The notes: generated from the letters alone by a model not told the origin. Counted from the stretch's first letter, positions 1 to 8,047 are shown. The stretch is DNA of 38,555 bases from an uncultured Eubacteriales bacterium (GCA_902802575.1 CADCMN010000017.1:1-38555), one strand, 5' to 3'. Made by a program: numbers and translations.

Positions 1-1
1 C

Positions 2-625
2 CACGAGTCCCAGAGCCGATTCTATGAGAACATCATCGGCCGCAGCGAAGCCTTCCTCACCTACATCCTGCCCGATATCCGGAAGCTGGGGCCCAAGGCC
101 CTGAAGGACGTGTCCGCCCACGACTTCTATCTGGCCGTCAACAAGAGCGAACCCAGCCTGATCCGCACGGAGGCGGACGAGCTCACCTATTCCTTCCACA
201 TCATGATCCGGTACGAGCTCGAAAAGCAGCTCATCGCCGGGACGCTGGCCGTGAAGGACCTGCCCGAAGCCTGGAACCGGCTCTACAAGGAGTATCTGGG
301 CGTGGATGTGCCCGACGACACCCGGGGCGTGCTGCAGGATTCCCACTGGTCCGGCGGCTCCTTCGGCTACTTCCCCTCCTATGCCCTGGGCAGCGCCTAC
401 GGGGCCCAGATGCTGAAGGTCATGGAGCGGGACATCCCCGTGTGGGAGCTGGTGGCGAAGGGGGATCTGAAGCCCATCGTCGCCTGGCTCACGGACCGCA
501 TCTATCGGTACGGCCGTCTCCTCAAGCCCAACGAGCTGATCCTCAAGGCCTGCGAAGCGCCCTTCGATCCCCACTATTATGTGGCGTATCTGAAGGAAAA
601 GTATACGGAGGTGTACGGGCTTTGA
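2..625 (+). CDS. M32 family metallocarboxypeptidase, C-terminal part
   Basis: This is the 3' part of a gene entering from the left edge; 207 residues are visible. The family consists of cytoplasmic zinc/cobalt carboxypeptidases that trim C-terminal residues from peptides. The visible part carries conserved M32 blocks: HESQSR at the extreme start, IRTEADELTY about 50 residues later, and GYFPSYALG in the C-terminal half. The HEXXH zinc motif should lie just upstream, outside the window. The frame is open from base 2, so the GTG at 110 is internal and not a start. The stop overlaps the TTG start of the SpoIIP-like gene (TTGA), so the two are probably co-transcribed and translationally coupled. 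The family call is firm; the substrate is unknown. Confidence 0.93.
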   Translation, partial: HESQSRFYENIIGRSEAFLTYILPDIRKLGPKALKDVSAHDFYLAVNKSEPSLIRTEADELTYSFHIMIRYELEKQLIAGTLAVKDLPEAWNRLYKEYLGVDVPDDTRGVLQDSHWSGGSFGYFPSYALGSAYGAQMLKVMERDIPVWELVAKGDLKPIVAWLTDRIYRYGRLLKPNELILKACEAPFDPHYYVAYLKEKYTEVYGL

Positions 626-1569
626 GGCGGCTGGCGCTCCTGGGCCTGTGCCTTCTGCTGCTGGCGGGCTGCGGCGGGAAGAGGGGAGAGAGGGAAGGGG
701 ACGATGCGTCTCGAACGGCTGAAACGGCGGTGAACGCCTCCCGGGCTGAAGAAACGGCGGCGCCCACGGTCACCCCGGTCCCCACGGCGGCGCCCACGGA
801 CACGCCTACGCCGATCCCCACGCCCACACCGCTGTACATGCTCAGGGAGGAGGGAGGGAACGATCTTATCATCAACGATGATCTGTACGATTCCTTCACC
901 CAAACGGAGTTCCCGCTGCCTTCGGCGCCCGTGGTGCTCATCTACCACACCCACGCCGAGGAAGCCTATCGCCAGACCCGGAGCTATGCCTACGCGGAGA
1001 CGGGGAAGGACACCTACAAGACCCTGGACAAGAGCAAATCCGTGGCGGCCCTGGGGGAGCTGCTGAAGCGGGAGCTGGAGAAGCGGGGCTTCACCGTGAT
1101 CCACGACGACACGGATGTGGAGCCGCCGGAGATCAAAAGCGCTTACTCCCGGTCCCTGGAGGTCATGGCCAAGTACCCAGAGGCCACGGTGTTTATCGAC
1201 CTGCATCGGAACACGGCCAACGTAAAGATGAAGAAGGACGACGTGGTCATGGCGGACGGCCGGCGCTGCGCCCGGATGTTCTTCGTGGTGGGGGTCGGCA
1301 TCGGCACCTACGAGGGAGAGTACGACACCGTCCATGACTGGCAGCGGAACTACGCCCTCGCCAAGGCCGTCACCGAGCGCCTTAGGGCCGTGGACCCCCG
1401 CTTTGCCCTGGACATCCGCCTGAAGGTGGGCCGGTACAACCAGCACGTGAGCCCCTATTGCCTGCTGGTGGAGGTGGGCCACAACGCCAACACCTTCGAG
1501 GACGCCCAAAACAGCATCCCCTATCTGGCCGACGCCCTGGCGGCCACGCTGATCTTCGATCGGGAATAA
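622..1569 (+). CDS. SpoIIP-like stage II sporulation protein (cell-wall amidase), lipoprotein
   Basis: Predicted exported peptidoglycan amidase of the SpoIIP family, 315 residues; in spore formers SpoIIP acts with SpoIID and SpoIIM in septal wall remodelling during engulfment. Residues 1-17 form a signal peptide ending in a lipobox (LLAGC, Cys17), then comes a Pro/Thr-rich linker (about 48-70). The catalytic region runs from about 100 to the end: VLIYHTH (His109/His111), FIDLHRN (His195) and LLVEVGHNANTFEDA near the C-terminus with Glu284, the usual SpoIIP metal-site blocks. The TTG start at 622 is chosen because GGAGGTG lies nine bases upstream and a signal peptide begins exactly there. Bacillus SpoIIP has a transmembrane anchor, so the lipoprotein form and shorter length are variations. 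It could be a vegetative SpoIIP paralogue. Confidence 0.85.
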   Translation: MRRLALLGLCLLLLAGCGGKRGEREGDDASRTAETAVNASRAEETAAPTVTPVPTAAPTDTPTPIPTPTPLYMLREEGGNDLIINDDLYDSFTQTEFPLPSAPVVLIYHTHAEEAYRQTRSYAYAETGKDTYKTLDKSKSVAALGELLKRELEKRGFTVIHDDTDVEPPEIKSAYSRSLEVMAKYPEATVFIDLHRNTANVKMKKDDVVMADGRRCARMFFVVGVGIGTYEGEYDTVHDWQRNYALAKAVTERLRAVDPRFALDIRLKVGRYNQHVSPYCLLVEVGHNANTFEDAQNSIPYLADALAATLIFDRE

Positions 1570-1577
1570 AACGAAAC

Positions 1578-1680
1578 GGGCCTTTTCCCGGAAGGGGAAA
1601 GGTCCCGAAACCATTTTGGGCGGAACAGGCCGGATCGTTTTCACGCACCTTCTTCCCTCGTTGAGGGGAGGAAGGTGCGT
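1578..1680. terminator. Paired hairpins between convergent genes
   Basis: Two stem-loops fill the gap between the SpoIIP-like gene and the convergent DUF3885-like gene. The first (1578-1606) pairs GGGCCTTTTCCC with GGGGAAAGGTCCC around a GGAA loop with one bulged T. The second (1643-1680) pairs ACGCACCTTCTTCCC with GGGAGGAAGGTGCGT, allowing a wobble pair. Neither has a long T run, so termination efficiency is uncertain. Confidence 0.55.
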
Positions 1681-1685
1681 ATGCG

Positions 1686-2360
1686 TTATGAGCCGCCGGC
1701 TTCGGCGTATCGCCGCGCCATCTCCTTGAGGTCGTACTCGAGGAAATAGGGCCGCAGCAGGGGATAAAAGGCCCGCATGTGTTCGGGATCGGCAAAGACC
1801 ACGTCGCAGCCCCTGTCGTCGTAGACGGACAGGATGCACTCGTTTTCGAAGGAGACCAGGCTCACTTCGGAATTGTTCTCGCTCTCGATCTGAGCCCACA
1901 GGAGCCCCTTGTCGTCGAACCCCGCGCCGTCGGCGTAGCAGACGATCCGGTCCCGCCGGACGTCGTCAAAGTCCGGGTCGTCTGGCTCCAAACAGGTCTT
2001 CAGCTTCTTCACGCTCACATGCCGGTATTTCATCATGGACGAAAGAAGGAACCGGAGCGAACACGCCTCCTTCTCCACCCGGTACGCCACATGCTCTTCG
2101 GGGTCCGCATATTCCCCCGCCTGCGCTTCGCCGCTGTCCGACCAGTCATAGACCCAGTAGTTGAAGATCATGGCGTCGGCGCCGTGGGGGAAGAGGATGG
2201 AATAGATCGCTTCCGCCCGCTGCCGGGCCGCGGCATAATATGCCTCGGACGTATCGCCCCGCCCCAGCTCGCAGCGCAGGGCCCAGGGATGGGAATAGAA
2301 GTACGGATGGTAATACTGACAGTCCGGACTCAGGATCATCGCTTCGATCTTGCTGCTCAC
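1686..2360 (-). CDS. DUF3885-like protein of unknown function
   Basis: Soluble 224-residue protein with no signal peptide or membrane segment. The C-terminal half resembles DUF3885: a stretch ending ILSVYDDRGCDVVF followed by an acidic/aromatic tail (YPLLRPYFLEYD). The N-terminal part has HPWALRCELGRGDTSEAYYAAA, matching the opening of that family in outline. No catalytic motif is evident. The GTG start at 2360 is chosen because it overlaps the stop of the upstream glycoside hydrolase gene by four bases (GTGA) and the conserved region begins just after it. It is the last gene of the minus-strand sugar-utilisation operon. The family assignment rests on remembered motif similarity, so it is moderate. 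Its role is unknown; operon position does not prove a sugar-related role. Confidence 0.72.
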   Translation of the reverse strand: MSSKIEAMILSPDCQYYHPYFYSHPWALRCELGRGDTSEAYYAAARQRAEAIYSILFPHGADAMIFNYWVYDWSDSGEAQAGEYADPEEHVAYRVEKEACSLRFLLSSMMKYRHVSVKKLKTCLEPDDPDFDDVRRDRIVCYADGAGFDDKGLLWAQIESENNSEVSLVSFENECILSVYDDRGCDVVFADPEHMRAFYPLLRPYFLEYDLKEMARRYAEAGGS

Positions 2361-4099
2361 AGATCGGTCGCCCCCTCCATCTCCTCCAGCGTCAGCCGCT
2401 TGTTCATGGCGATGACGTCGTCCGGGATCACCTTCAGCTCCTTGCGGTCGTAGGTGAGCAGGCCGTTGATCTCTTGCTCCACATCGCTGAGCTGGGTGTA
2501 GACTGCGGCGGAGAGGCCCTGCTCCTTGGCGGGCCGGATCTCCCTGTCGTAGAGCTTCACGATCCCCGCCGTCAGCTCCTTCTCTGAGGGGAACATCCTG
2601 TATCCGAAATCCTTCCTGGACCACCGGTGCCCCTCGATGCCGCAGGCGTAGCCGCCGAACTCGCTGAGCACCGCCGCCCGCCCGGCCCGATCCCGCTTGT
2701 ATCGGAACTTGCGGAAGTACACGTGCCGGCTGAACACGTCGCCGCCCCCCTGGTCGTGCCAGCCGGAGGCGTGGTCGATGGTTCGGGTGCCGTCCAGCTC
2801 CCGGATGCGGCGGACCGCCTCCAGGGCGTCGAACTGGCCCCAGCCCTCGTTGAAGGGCACCCACATGACGATGGACGGGCAGTTGTAGAGAAGGTTCACG
2901 GTCTCGTTCAGCTCCTCGTAGTACCGGAGCCGGCTCCCCTCGCTCCGGCGGCCGAAGGCCTTGTAGCTGTTGTCCACCCGGTGGGGGAGAATCCCCGCCA
3001 CGGGCACGGTCACCACCCCGAACCGATAGGGGCCGCCGCCCGAAACCATATCCTGCCAGACCAGCATGCCCATGGTGTCGCAGAGGTAGTACCACCTGAG
3101 GGGCTCGATCTTGATGTGCTTGCGCAGCATATTGAACCCCAGGGCCTTCATGGTCTGGATGTCGCAGACCATGGCCGCCTCCGCCGGGGCGGTGTAGAGC
3201 CCGTCGGGCCAGTAGCCCTGGTCCAGCAGCCCGTTGTGAAACAGGGGCTTGTTGTTGAGGAACAACCTGGGCACGCCCTTGCTGTCCTTTTGGACCGAAC
3301 ACTTGCGCATGCCGAAGTAGCTCTCCACCCGATCCTCGCCGAAGGACACGGAAAAGCGATAGAGATAGGGGTCCGACGGGGACCAGGGCCGCATGTTCTC
3401 CACGGGCACGTGGACGGCCGTTCCGGCTGCCGCGGCGTAGATCATGCCGTCCAGGTGGATGAGGCACTTGCCGGGGACATTGGTCTGCACCTCGATGCGG
3501 ACCGCCTCCTCGTCGAAGAGGGGCGTGATCCTCAGGCCAGTGATATAGTTTTCCGGCACGCTTTCCAGCCATACCGTCTGCCAGATGCCGCTCTGGGCGG
3601 TGTACCAGATGCCGCCGGGACTGGCGCTTTGCTTGCCCCGGGCGTCGTCCATGTCCGACTCGACCACGTCGTCCTCCACCACCACCTCGATCACGTTTTT
3701 CTCCCGCAGATAGCTCGTGATGTCGTAGCTGAAGGGCCAGTAGCCGCCCCGATGGGTGCCGCACTCCCGGCCGTTGACGGACACGGTGGCGATCAGGTCC
3801 ACGGCCCCGAAGTGGAGGATCACCCGTCCCCGCATAAACCCTTCGGGCAGGGTGAAGGTTCGCTTATAGCAGAGGATGTCCCCGGCCTGCTTCTGCTGCC
3901 GGATGCCGGAGAGCTCGCTTTCCGGGGAGAAGGGGACCAATATGGTCTTGGACAGCCGATCCGGCTTCTCCTCAGCGGGGCCCATATAGAACTGCCAGGG
4001 CCCGTTCAGGTTCAGAAAGCTGTTCCGCTTCAGCTGGGGCCGGGGGTATTCCGGCAGGATGCTGCTTTCCCGGAGGTGTTCGCCCCAGATGGTCTTCAT
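2357..4099 (-). CDS. Glycoside hydrolase family 2 (beta-galactosidase/beta-glucuronidase type)
   Basis: Cytoplasmic 580-residue GH2 enzyme, without a signal peptide, hydrolysing terminal beta-glycosides by a retaining mechanism. It has an N-terminal jelly-roll sugar-binding region (FLNLNGPWQF at about 30, ILCYKRTF, VNGRECGTHRGGYWPFSYD), an immunoglobulin-like middle and a TIM barrel. The acid/base is Glu418 in WVPFNEGWGQF and the nucleophile Glu480 in VLSEFGG. At 580 residues it is a short GH2, closer to glucuronidase-like enzymes than to the 1000-residue LacZ. The ATG at 4099 has GGAGGAAGAA upstream and overlaps the stop of the transporter gene (ATGA). Gene order suggests it cleaves a glycoside brought in by the neighbouring MFS protein. 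Exact substrate specificity cannot be read from the motifs. Confidence 0.92.
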   Translation of the reverse strand: MKTIWGEHLRESSILPEYPRPQLKRNSFLNLNGPWQFYMGPAEEKPDRLSKTILVPFSPESELSGIRQQKQAGDILCYKRTFTLPEGFMRGRVILHFGAVDLIATVSVNGRECGTHRGGYWPFSYDITSYLREKNVIEVVVEDDVVESDMDDARGKQSASPGGIWYTAQSGIWQTVWLESVPENYITGLRITPLFDEEAVRIEVQTNVPGKCLIHLDGMIYAAAAGTAVHVPVENMRPWSPSDPYLYRFSVSFGEDRVESYFGMRKCSVQKDSKGVPRLFLNNKPLFHNGLLDQGYWPDGLYTAPAEAAMVCDIQTMKALGFNMLRKHIKIEPLRWYYLCDTMGMLVWQDMVSGGGPYRFGVVTVPVAGILPHRVDNSYKAFGRRSEGSRLRYYEELNETVNLLYNCPSIVMWVPFNEGWGQFDALEAVRRIRELDGTRTIDHASGWHDQGGGDVFSRHVYFRKFRYKRDRAGRAAVLSEFGGYACGIEGHRWSRKDFGYRMFPSEKELTAGIVKLYDREIRPAKEQGLSAAVYTQLSDVEQEINGLLTYDRKELKVIPDDVIAMNKRLTLEEMEGATDL

Positions 4100-5367
4100 G
4101 CCTTCTTCCTCCTGTACAGCCCGATCACGGGCAGGATCACCAGCAGCACGCACACCGCCGCCGCCAGAAAGATGGCGGGGGTGGGCACGCTCTTCACCAC
4201 GCCCAGATCCTCATAGACCGCGCCGCTGCTTTTGATCACCGCCGAGCCGATGAAGGGCCCCACGATCATGGGCAGGCACACGGCGAACACCATCCGCACG
4301 CCCTGAAAGTGGCCTGCCTTGTCCTTGGGCGTGTAGTCCCGGATCAGGGCGGAGAGGGCGGCGGTCACCAGCATATACCCGGACATCATGATGGCCCCGG
4401 TCACCATGACCCCGGCCATGGAGCGGACGAGATAGAGGCCCAAAAGACCGCCGATCATCACGGCCGCCGCGGGCAGGACGAAGTTCAACTTGCCGTATTT
4501 GTCCAGGAACCGGCCGGCGAGGACGCTGACAAGCGACGCGAACAGCAGCACCACGCCCAGGACGATGGCGTAGTTATCCATGTGGAGGTAGTGCTGGAAG
4601 TAGACGATGAGGTAGGGGAAGAAGACCTGGACCCCGATGGAAAAGAGGGTGAACGCCAGGAGGGAGAGGTACAGCTCCGGCAGGGTCCGGATCACCTTGG
4701 GCGTGAACCCGTAGAGCAGATTTTGGAAATAGCTGTCTCGCCGGGGCTGGAGCGCGTCGCTGTCCTTCACGAGGAACAGGGCGATGAGGCCGGTCAGGAT
4801 CATCAGCGCGCCGAAGAAGGTGAAAAACAACGTCCAATCCCCCCGCTGGGTCCAGCCGTCGAAGACGCCGAAGATCACCAGCATGGAGATGAGGGGGAGG
4901 ATGGCCAGCACGCTCTCCGCCCGGCCCCGGTTCTCCTTGGTGGTGACGTCGGTCACATAGGCGTTGAAGGCGGCGTCGTTGGCCGTGGACCCGAAAAAGG
5001 TCATGACGCAGTCCAGAATGACCACCAGGATGGGCCCGGTCAGGATGCCCTTGGCGTAGGCCGCCTGAAAAGCGGAGAGCCGCTCCGGTCTGGCCAGCAG
5101 GGCGAAGGCCAGAACGCTGAAGCCCCACAGGATGTATCCGAAGGAGATGAAGGCCTTGCGGTTGCCCACCCGGTCGGAGAGGGCGCCCATGAGCAGGGTG
5201 GTCACCGTGGCGGCCACGGCGCTCAGGGCCACCATCCAGGCGATGGCCCCGGGATCGGGAGCGATGGCGTTGTACAGGAACACGTTGAAGTACATGTTCT
5301 CGATGGTCCAGGCGAACTGCCCCACCAGTCCCACCAGGATGAGGGCAAACCAGGTACGCTTTTTCAT
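4096..5367 (-). CDS. MFS transporter, probable glycoside importer
   Basis: Integral membrane protein of 423 residues with about twelve hydrophobic segments, typical of the major facilitator superfamily. The loop after the second helix reads GALSDRVGNRKAF, the MFS signature, and a related sequence (GRFLDKYGKLNF) follows helix 8. Helix 4 contains DCVMTFFGSTANDAAFNAYVTD, with charged and polar residues in the membrane that recall sugar-cation symporters. The start has AGGAGG eight bases upstream. Four-base overlaps link it to the genes on both sides, so it belongs to one translationally coupled operon with the Lgt-like protein and the GH2 enzyme. Uptake of an oligosaccharide or glycoside is inferred only from the GH2 neighbour. 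Confidence 0.88.
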   Translation of the reverse strand: MKKRTWFALILVGLVGQFAWTIENMYFNVFLYNAIAPDPGAIAWMVALSAVAATVTTLLMGALSDRVGNRKAFISFGYILWGFSVLAFALLARPERLSAFQAAYAKGILTGPILVVILDCVMTFFGSTANDAAFNAYVTDVTTKENRGRAESVLAILPLISMLVIFGVFDGWTQRGDWTLFFTFFGALMILTGLIALFLVKDSDALQPRRDSYFQNLLYGFTPKVIRTLPELYLSLLAFTLFSIGVQVFFPYLIVYFQHYLHMDNYAIVLGVVLLFASLVSVLAGRFLDKYGKLNFVLPAAAVMIGGLLGLYLVRSMAGVMVTGAIMMSGYMLVTAALSALIRDYTPKDKAGHFQGVRMVFAVCLPMIVGPFIGSAVIKSSGAVYEDLGVVKSVPTPAIFLAAAVCVLLVILPVIGLYRRKKA

Positions 5368-6101
5368 ACAGCTTTCCTCCTATAGCGCAGGATGCACGCG
5401 CGGACGATCAGCCCCATGAGGATGCAGAGGCTCACCCATTGGGAGAAGGACAGGGGCCCGAAGCCGCCGCGCACGGCGTCGTCCCGCCAGAACTCGATGA
5501 GGAAACGGAAGGAGGCGTAGGCGAAGAGGTAGAGGCGCACCAGCTTCCCCCGGGACCGTTTCCGATAATAATACAGCAGCAGCAGCGCCGCAAACAGCAG
5601 GAAGTTGAACCCGGATTCCATCAGCTGCACCGGCAGCCGATGCTCGTAGAACAGGCTGCAGAAGCCGCCCGCCATCACCGGCCCGTAGCAGCAGCGGCCG
5701 AAATAGCAGCCGATCCGGGCGAACCCGTGGAACAGAGGCACGATCAGGGCGGCCAGCCCCCAGCTGGAGGCCCGCTTATAGAGCACGAACCGGCGGATGC
5801 CCAGGTCCACCGCCAGCAGGAAGAACAGCATCCCGCCGTAGAACACGATCCCGCTGTCCTCAACGAGGCTCCACAGGGTCAGAGGCGCGCCTTGCTGCCA
5901 CCGGTAGCTCATGAGGGACAGGACGCCGAAGAGCTTCGCCCCGAGGAACAGGGGCAGCAGGCTCAGGGAGTAGATGGGGAACAGCACGGGCCAGTCCAGA
6001 TCCTCCCGCAACCCGATCAGAACGGCGCAGCCCGCCGCCGCCAGCAGCCCCACCGTGGCCATGCCCCCGTATGACAAAATGTAGGCAAACACCCGCTCCA
6101 T
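5364..6101 (-). CDS. Prolipoprotein diacylglyceryl transferase-like membrane protein (Lgt family)
   Basis: Membrane protein of 245 residues with about seven hydrophobic segments. Lgt transfers diacylglycerol from phosphatidylglycerol to the lipobox cysteine of prolipoproteins. The family pattern is present: HGFARIGCYFGRCCYGP in the middle (compare the GRxGNFxNG signature), RLPVQLMES shortly after, and a C-terminal RFLIEFWRDD then LSFSQWVSL. The Cys-rich signature differs from classical Lgt but occurs in shorter Firmicutes homologues. The ATG at 6101 is preferred over a TTG six bases upstream because AAGGGA sits nine bases before the ATG and too close to the TTG. It is first in the operon with the MFS and GH2 genes, an unusual setting for the housekeeping enzyme. 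It may be a paralogue with another substrate. Confidence 0.85.
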   Translation of the reverse strand: MERVFAYILSYGGMATVGLLAAAGCAVLIGLREDLDWPVLFPIYSLSLLPLFLGAKLFGVLSLMSYRWQQGAPLTLWSLVEDSGIVFYGGMLFFLLAVDLGIRRFVLYKRASSWGLAALIVPLFHGFARIGCYFGRCCYGPVMAGGFCSLFYEHRLPVQLMESGFNFLLFAALLLLYYYRKRSRGKLVRLYLFAYASFRFLIEFWRDDAVRGGFGPLSFSQWVSLCILMGLIVRACILRYRRKAV

Positions 6102-6128
6102 GCCCAACTTTCCCTTCTGTTGCCTTTC

Positions 6129-6158
6129 AGTATACTACGCCGCGCCGTCTCATGGCAA
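6129..6158 (-). promoter_or_regulatory. Sigma-A type promoter of the lgt-like/MFS/GH2 operon
   Basis: Read on the minus strand, TTGCCA and TATACT are separated by 18 bases, about 28 bases before the ATG at 6101. It is divergent from the LysR promoter, and the space between them is where a LysR protein would be expected to bind. Confidence 0.7.
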
Positions 6159-6202
6159 GATGGCACCGGGGTGGAAAATATACTTAGGCGAGCAAAAAAG
6201 GC

Positions 6203-6231
6203 TTGAACCCATGAACCTGTTTTGCTATACT
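6203..6231 (+). promoter_or_regulatory. Sigma-A type promoter of the LysR gene
   Basis: TTGAAC and TATACT with an exact 17-base spacer, ending 32 bases before the LysR start codon. Confidence 0.75.
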
Positions 6232-6263
6232 GATATGGAGCGATAATTTGGAGGAATGGAGAC

Positions 6264-7196
6264 ATGAATCTGCAGTACTATTTCAACTATGTGACCATTG
6301 TGGAGGAGGGGAGCCTGACGGCGGCTTCTCGGAAACTCCACATCGCCCAGCCGGCCCTGAGCAATCAGATCAAGGCCATGGAGCAAAAGTATGGCACCCG
6401 CCTGTTCTTCAGAGGGGCCCGGCGGCTGGAGCTGACCGACGCCGGCATGATCCTCTATCAGCAGGCCAAGCGTATGTGCGAGATCGAGCAGGCGGCCAAG
6501 AATGAGATCGCCAGCGGCTTCTCCGGCCAGAAGGGCACGCTGCGCCTGGGCGTTACGCCCTCCGTGGCGGACGGCATCGGCGATATCGTGCTGGATTTTG
6601 CCCAGAAGTATCCCCAGACCGAGATCAAATATTTGGAAGCCAGTGCGGCGGACCTGTGCAAGATGCTGCAGAACGGCGTCATCGAGGTGGCCGTTTTGAA
6701 GACCATGGGCGATCTGCCGGAAAACGTGAAGCTGCTCTGCGTGCAGACGGCGCCGACCGTGGCGTTGTATAAGCCCGGCGCAGGGTTCCTGGACAAGGGG
6801 AAGAAGGACAGCGTCACCATCAATCAGCTTTCCGGCGTGCCCATCGCCATGGAGGAGCTGTATCAGGGGCCGGTCCTGGCCGCCTTCAAGGCCAAGGACG
6901 CCTCCGTCTACATGAAATCCCTGAGCAGCAGCCCCGACGTGTCGGCGAAGATGGCCAAAGCCGGGCTCGCCGTGGCCTTGGTCTCCGCGCGCGTGGCGGC
7001 CGCCATGGAAGGGGAGGGGCTGGCCGTGAAGCAGATCAGCGACGGCGCGTCGCTGGCGTCCCGGTACTGCCTGTTGACCCAGCAGGGCAACTATCGGTCC
7101 AAGGTGGTCAACAACTTTCTCGTCATCCTGGCCGAGGCGCTGCAGCTGGATCTTTCCGAGGTTCTGCCCGCCCCGGCGCCGGAAGAGAAGGCGTAA
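6264..7196 (+). CDS. LysR family transcriptional regulator
   Basis: A 310-residue LysR-type regulator. The N-terminal winged helix-turn-helix (residues 1-60) has the classic sequence: FNYVTIVEEGSLTAASRKLH, then AQPALSNQIKAMEQKYGTRLF and LTDAG. The effector domain follows from about residue 90 (GTLRLGVTPSV onward) and is of usual length. The start has GGAGG about nine bases upstream. It is transcribed divergently from the Lgt/MFS/GH2/DUF3885 operon, the standard arrangement in which a LysR protein controls both itself and the adjacent operon. The inducer is unknown; a sugar-derived compound is a guess from the neighbours. The following cyclophilin gene begins 36 bases downstream and may be co-transcribed. 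Confidence 0.95.
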   Translation: MNLQYYFNYVTIVEEGSLTAASRKLHIAQPALSNQIKAMEQKYGTRLFFRGARRLELTDAGMILYQQAKRMCEIEQAAKNEIASGFSGQKGTLRLGVTPSVADGIGDIVLDFAQKYPQTEIKYLEASAADLCKMLQNGVIEVAVLKTMGDLPENVKLLCVQTAPTVALYKPGAGFLDKGKKDSVTINQLSGVPIAMEELYQGPVLAAFKAKDASVYMKSLSSSPDVSAKMAKAGLAVALVSARVAAAMEGEGLAVKQISDGASLASRYCLLTQQGNYRSKVVNNFLVILAEALQLDLSEVLPAPAPEEKA

Positions 7197-7232
7197 AGCG
7201 CCGCAGAGTATGAGTAAGGAGACGAAGGTATC

Positions 7233-7868
7233 GTGAAGAGGATCATCGCACTGTTGCTGGCGGCGCTGTTGCTGTGCGCCATGGGCTGCCGGAAGAAAGC
7301 TGTCGAGGAAAAAACGGATACGGAGGTAACGAACGTGGATAAGACCCATCCCATCGCCACCATCACCATGAAGGGCGGCGGCCAGATCCAGCTGGAGCTG
7401 TACCCGGAAGTGGCGCCGGAGAGCGTGAAGAACTTCATCTCCCTGGCCAACAGCGGCTTCTATGACGGCCTCATCTTCCATCGGGTCATCATGGGCTTTA
7501 TGATCCAGGGCGGCGACCCCCAGGGCAAGGGCACCGGCGGCCCCGGCTACAGCATCAAGGGTGAATTCGCGGCCAACGGCGTCGAAAACAACATCTCCCA
7601 TGTGCGGGGCGTCCTCTCCATGGCCCGGGCCACGCCCTACGACAGCGCCGGCAGCCAGTTCTTCATCGTGCAGGGGGATTCCACCCATTTGGACGGCCAG
7701 TACGCGGCCTTCGGACGGGTGATCTCCGGCATGGATGTGGTGGACAAGATCGCCAAGACCACCACTGACTCCCACGACAAGCCCTACAAGGATCAGGTCA
7801 TGGAGACCGTTCGGGTGGAGACCTGGGGCGTGGAGTACGGCGAGCCGGAGAAGCTGCCGGGGAAGTGA
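7233..7868 (+). CDS. Cyclophilin-type peptidyl-prolyl isomerase, lipoprotein
   Basis: Exported peptidyl-prolyl cis-trans isomerase of 211 residues, probably assisting folding of secreted proteins outside the membrane. Residues 1-19 are a signal peptide ending in CAMGC, so Cys19 is a likely lipidation site. The cyclophilin domain follows: VKNFISLANSGFYDGLIFHRVI with the active-site Arg, then FMIQGGDP, GVLSMARA, AGSQFFIVQ and YAAFGRVISGMDVVD, all diagnostic. The GTG start at 7233 is supported by TAAGGAG about eleven bases upstream and by the signal peptide beginning there. An intrinsic terminator lies ten bases past the stop, so this gene ends its transcription unit. Confidence 0.95.
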   Translation: MKRIIALLLAALLLCAMGCRKKAVEEKTDTEVTNVDKTHPIATITMKGGGQIQLELYPEVAPESVKNFISLANSGFYDGLIFHRVIMGFMIQGGDPQGKGTGGPGYSIKGEFAANGVENNISHVRGVLSMARATPYDSAGSQFFIVQGDSTHLDGQYAAFGRVISGMDVVDKIAKTTTDSHDKPYKDQVMETVRVETWGVEYGEPEKLPGK

Positions 7869-7877
7869 GGAACAGCG

Positions 7878-7901
7878 AAAAAAGGCCTGCGGGCCTTTTT
7901 T
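7878..7901 (+). terminator. Intrinsic terminator after the cyclophilin gene
   Basis: Ten-base perfect stem, AAAAAAGGCC with GGCCTTTTTT, around a TGCG loop, with a run of six T. The flanking A and T runs make it usable in both directions. Confidence 0.85.
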
Positions 7902-8014
7902 AGTGAAATTTTGCGCCATAGGCGCAAAGTGAAATTTGCCTGAGGCAAGTGAAATTGCCGCTGCGCGGCAGTGAAATTCGCGCTTCGCGCGAGGTATGGA
8001 AGCGCCTGCGGCGC
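7902..8014. repeat. Array of AGTGAAATT words alternating with different short hairpins
   Basis: The nine-base word AGTGAAATT occurs four times, at 7902, 7928, 7948 and 7970. Each copy is followed directly by a perfect hairpin with a three-base loop: TTGCGCC-ATA-GGCGCAA (7911-7927), TGCC-TGA-GGCA (7937-7947), GCCGC-TGC-GCGGC (7957-7969) and CGCGC-TTC-GCGCG (7979-7991). A fifth hairpin, GCGCC-TGC-GGCGC, lies at 8002-8014 without the word. Stem sequences differ but pairing is kept in each. It follows the terminator of the cyclophilin gene. Spacing is too short and irregular for a CRISPR array. It may be a mobile intergenic repeat or a structured RNA; the sequence does not decide. Confidence 0.8.
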
Positions 8015-8047
8015 ATGATTTGAGGCTGTCGCGTCATGGGATCGTAG

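Noticed and set aside
577-1899. A 440-residue minus-strand frame opposite the SpoIIP-like gene
   Set aside because: Composition is extremely Arg/Gly-rich and it would cross two hairpins; SpoIIP motifs on the plus strand explain the region.
2627-4216. A 529-residue open frame on the plus strand opposite the GH2 gene
   Set aside because: The minus strand encodes a clear GH2 enzyme with catalytic residues; the plus frame is His/Val/Pro-rich with no recognisable domain.
7902-8014. CRISPR array
   Set aside because: The repeat is only nine bases, spacers are 11-17 bases and self-complementary, and no cas genes are near.
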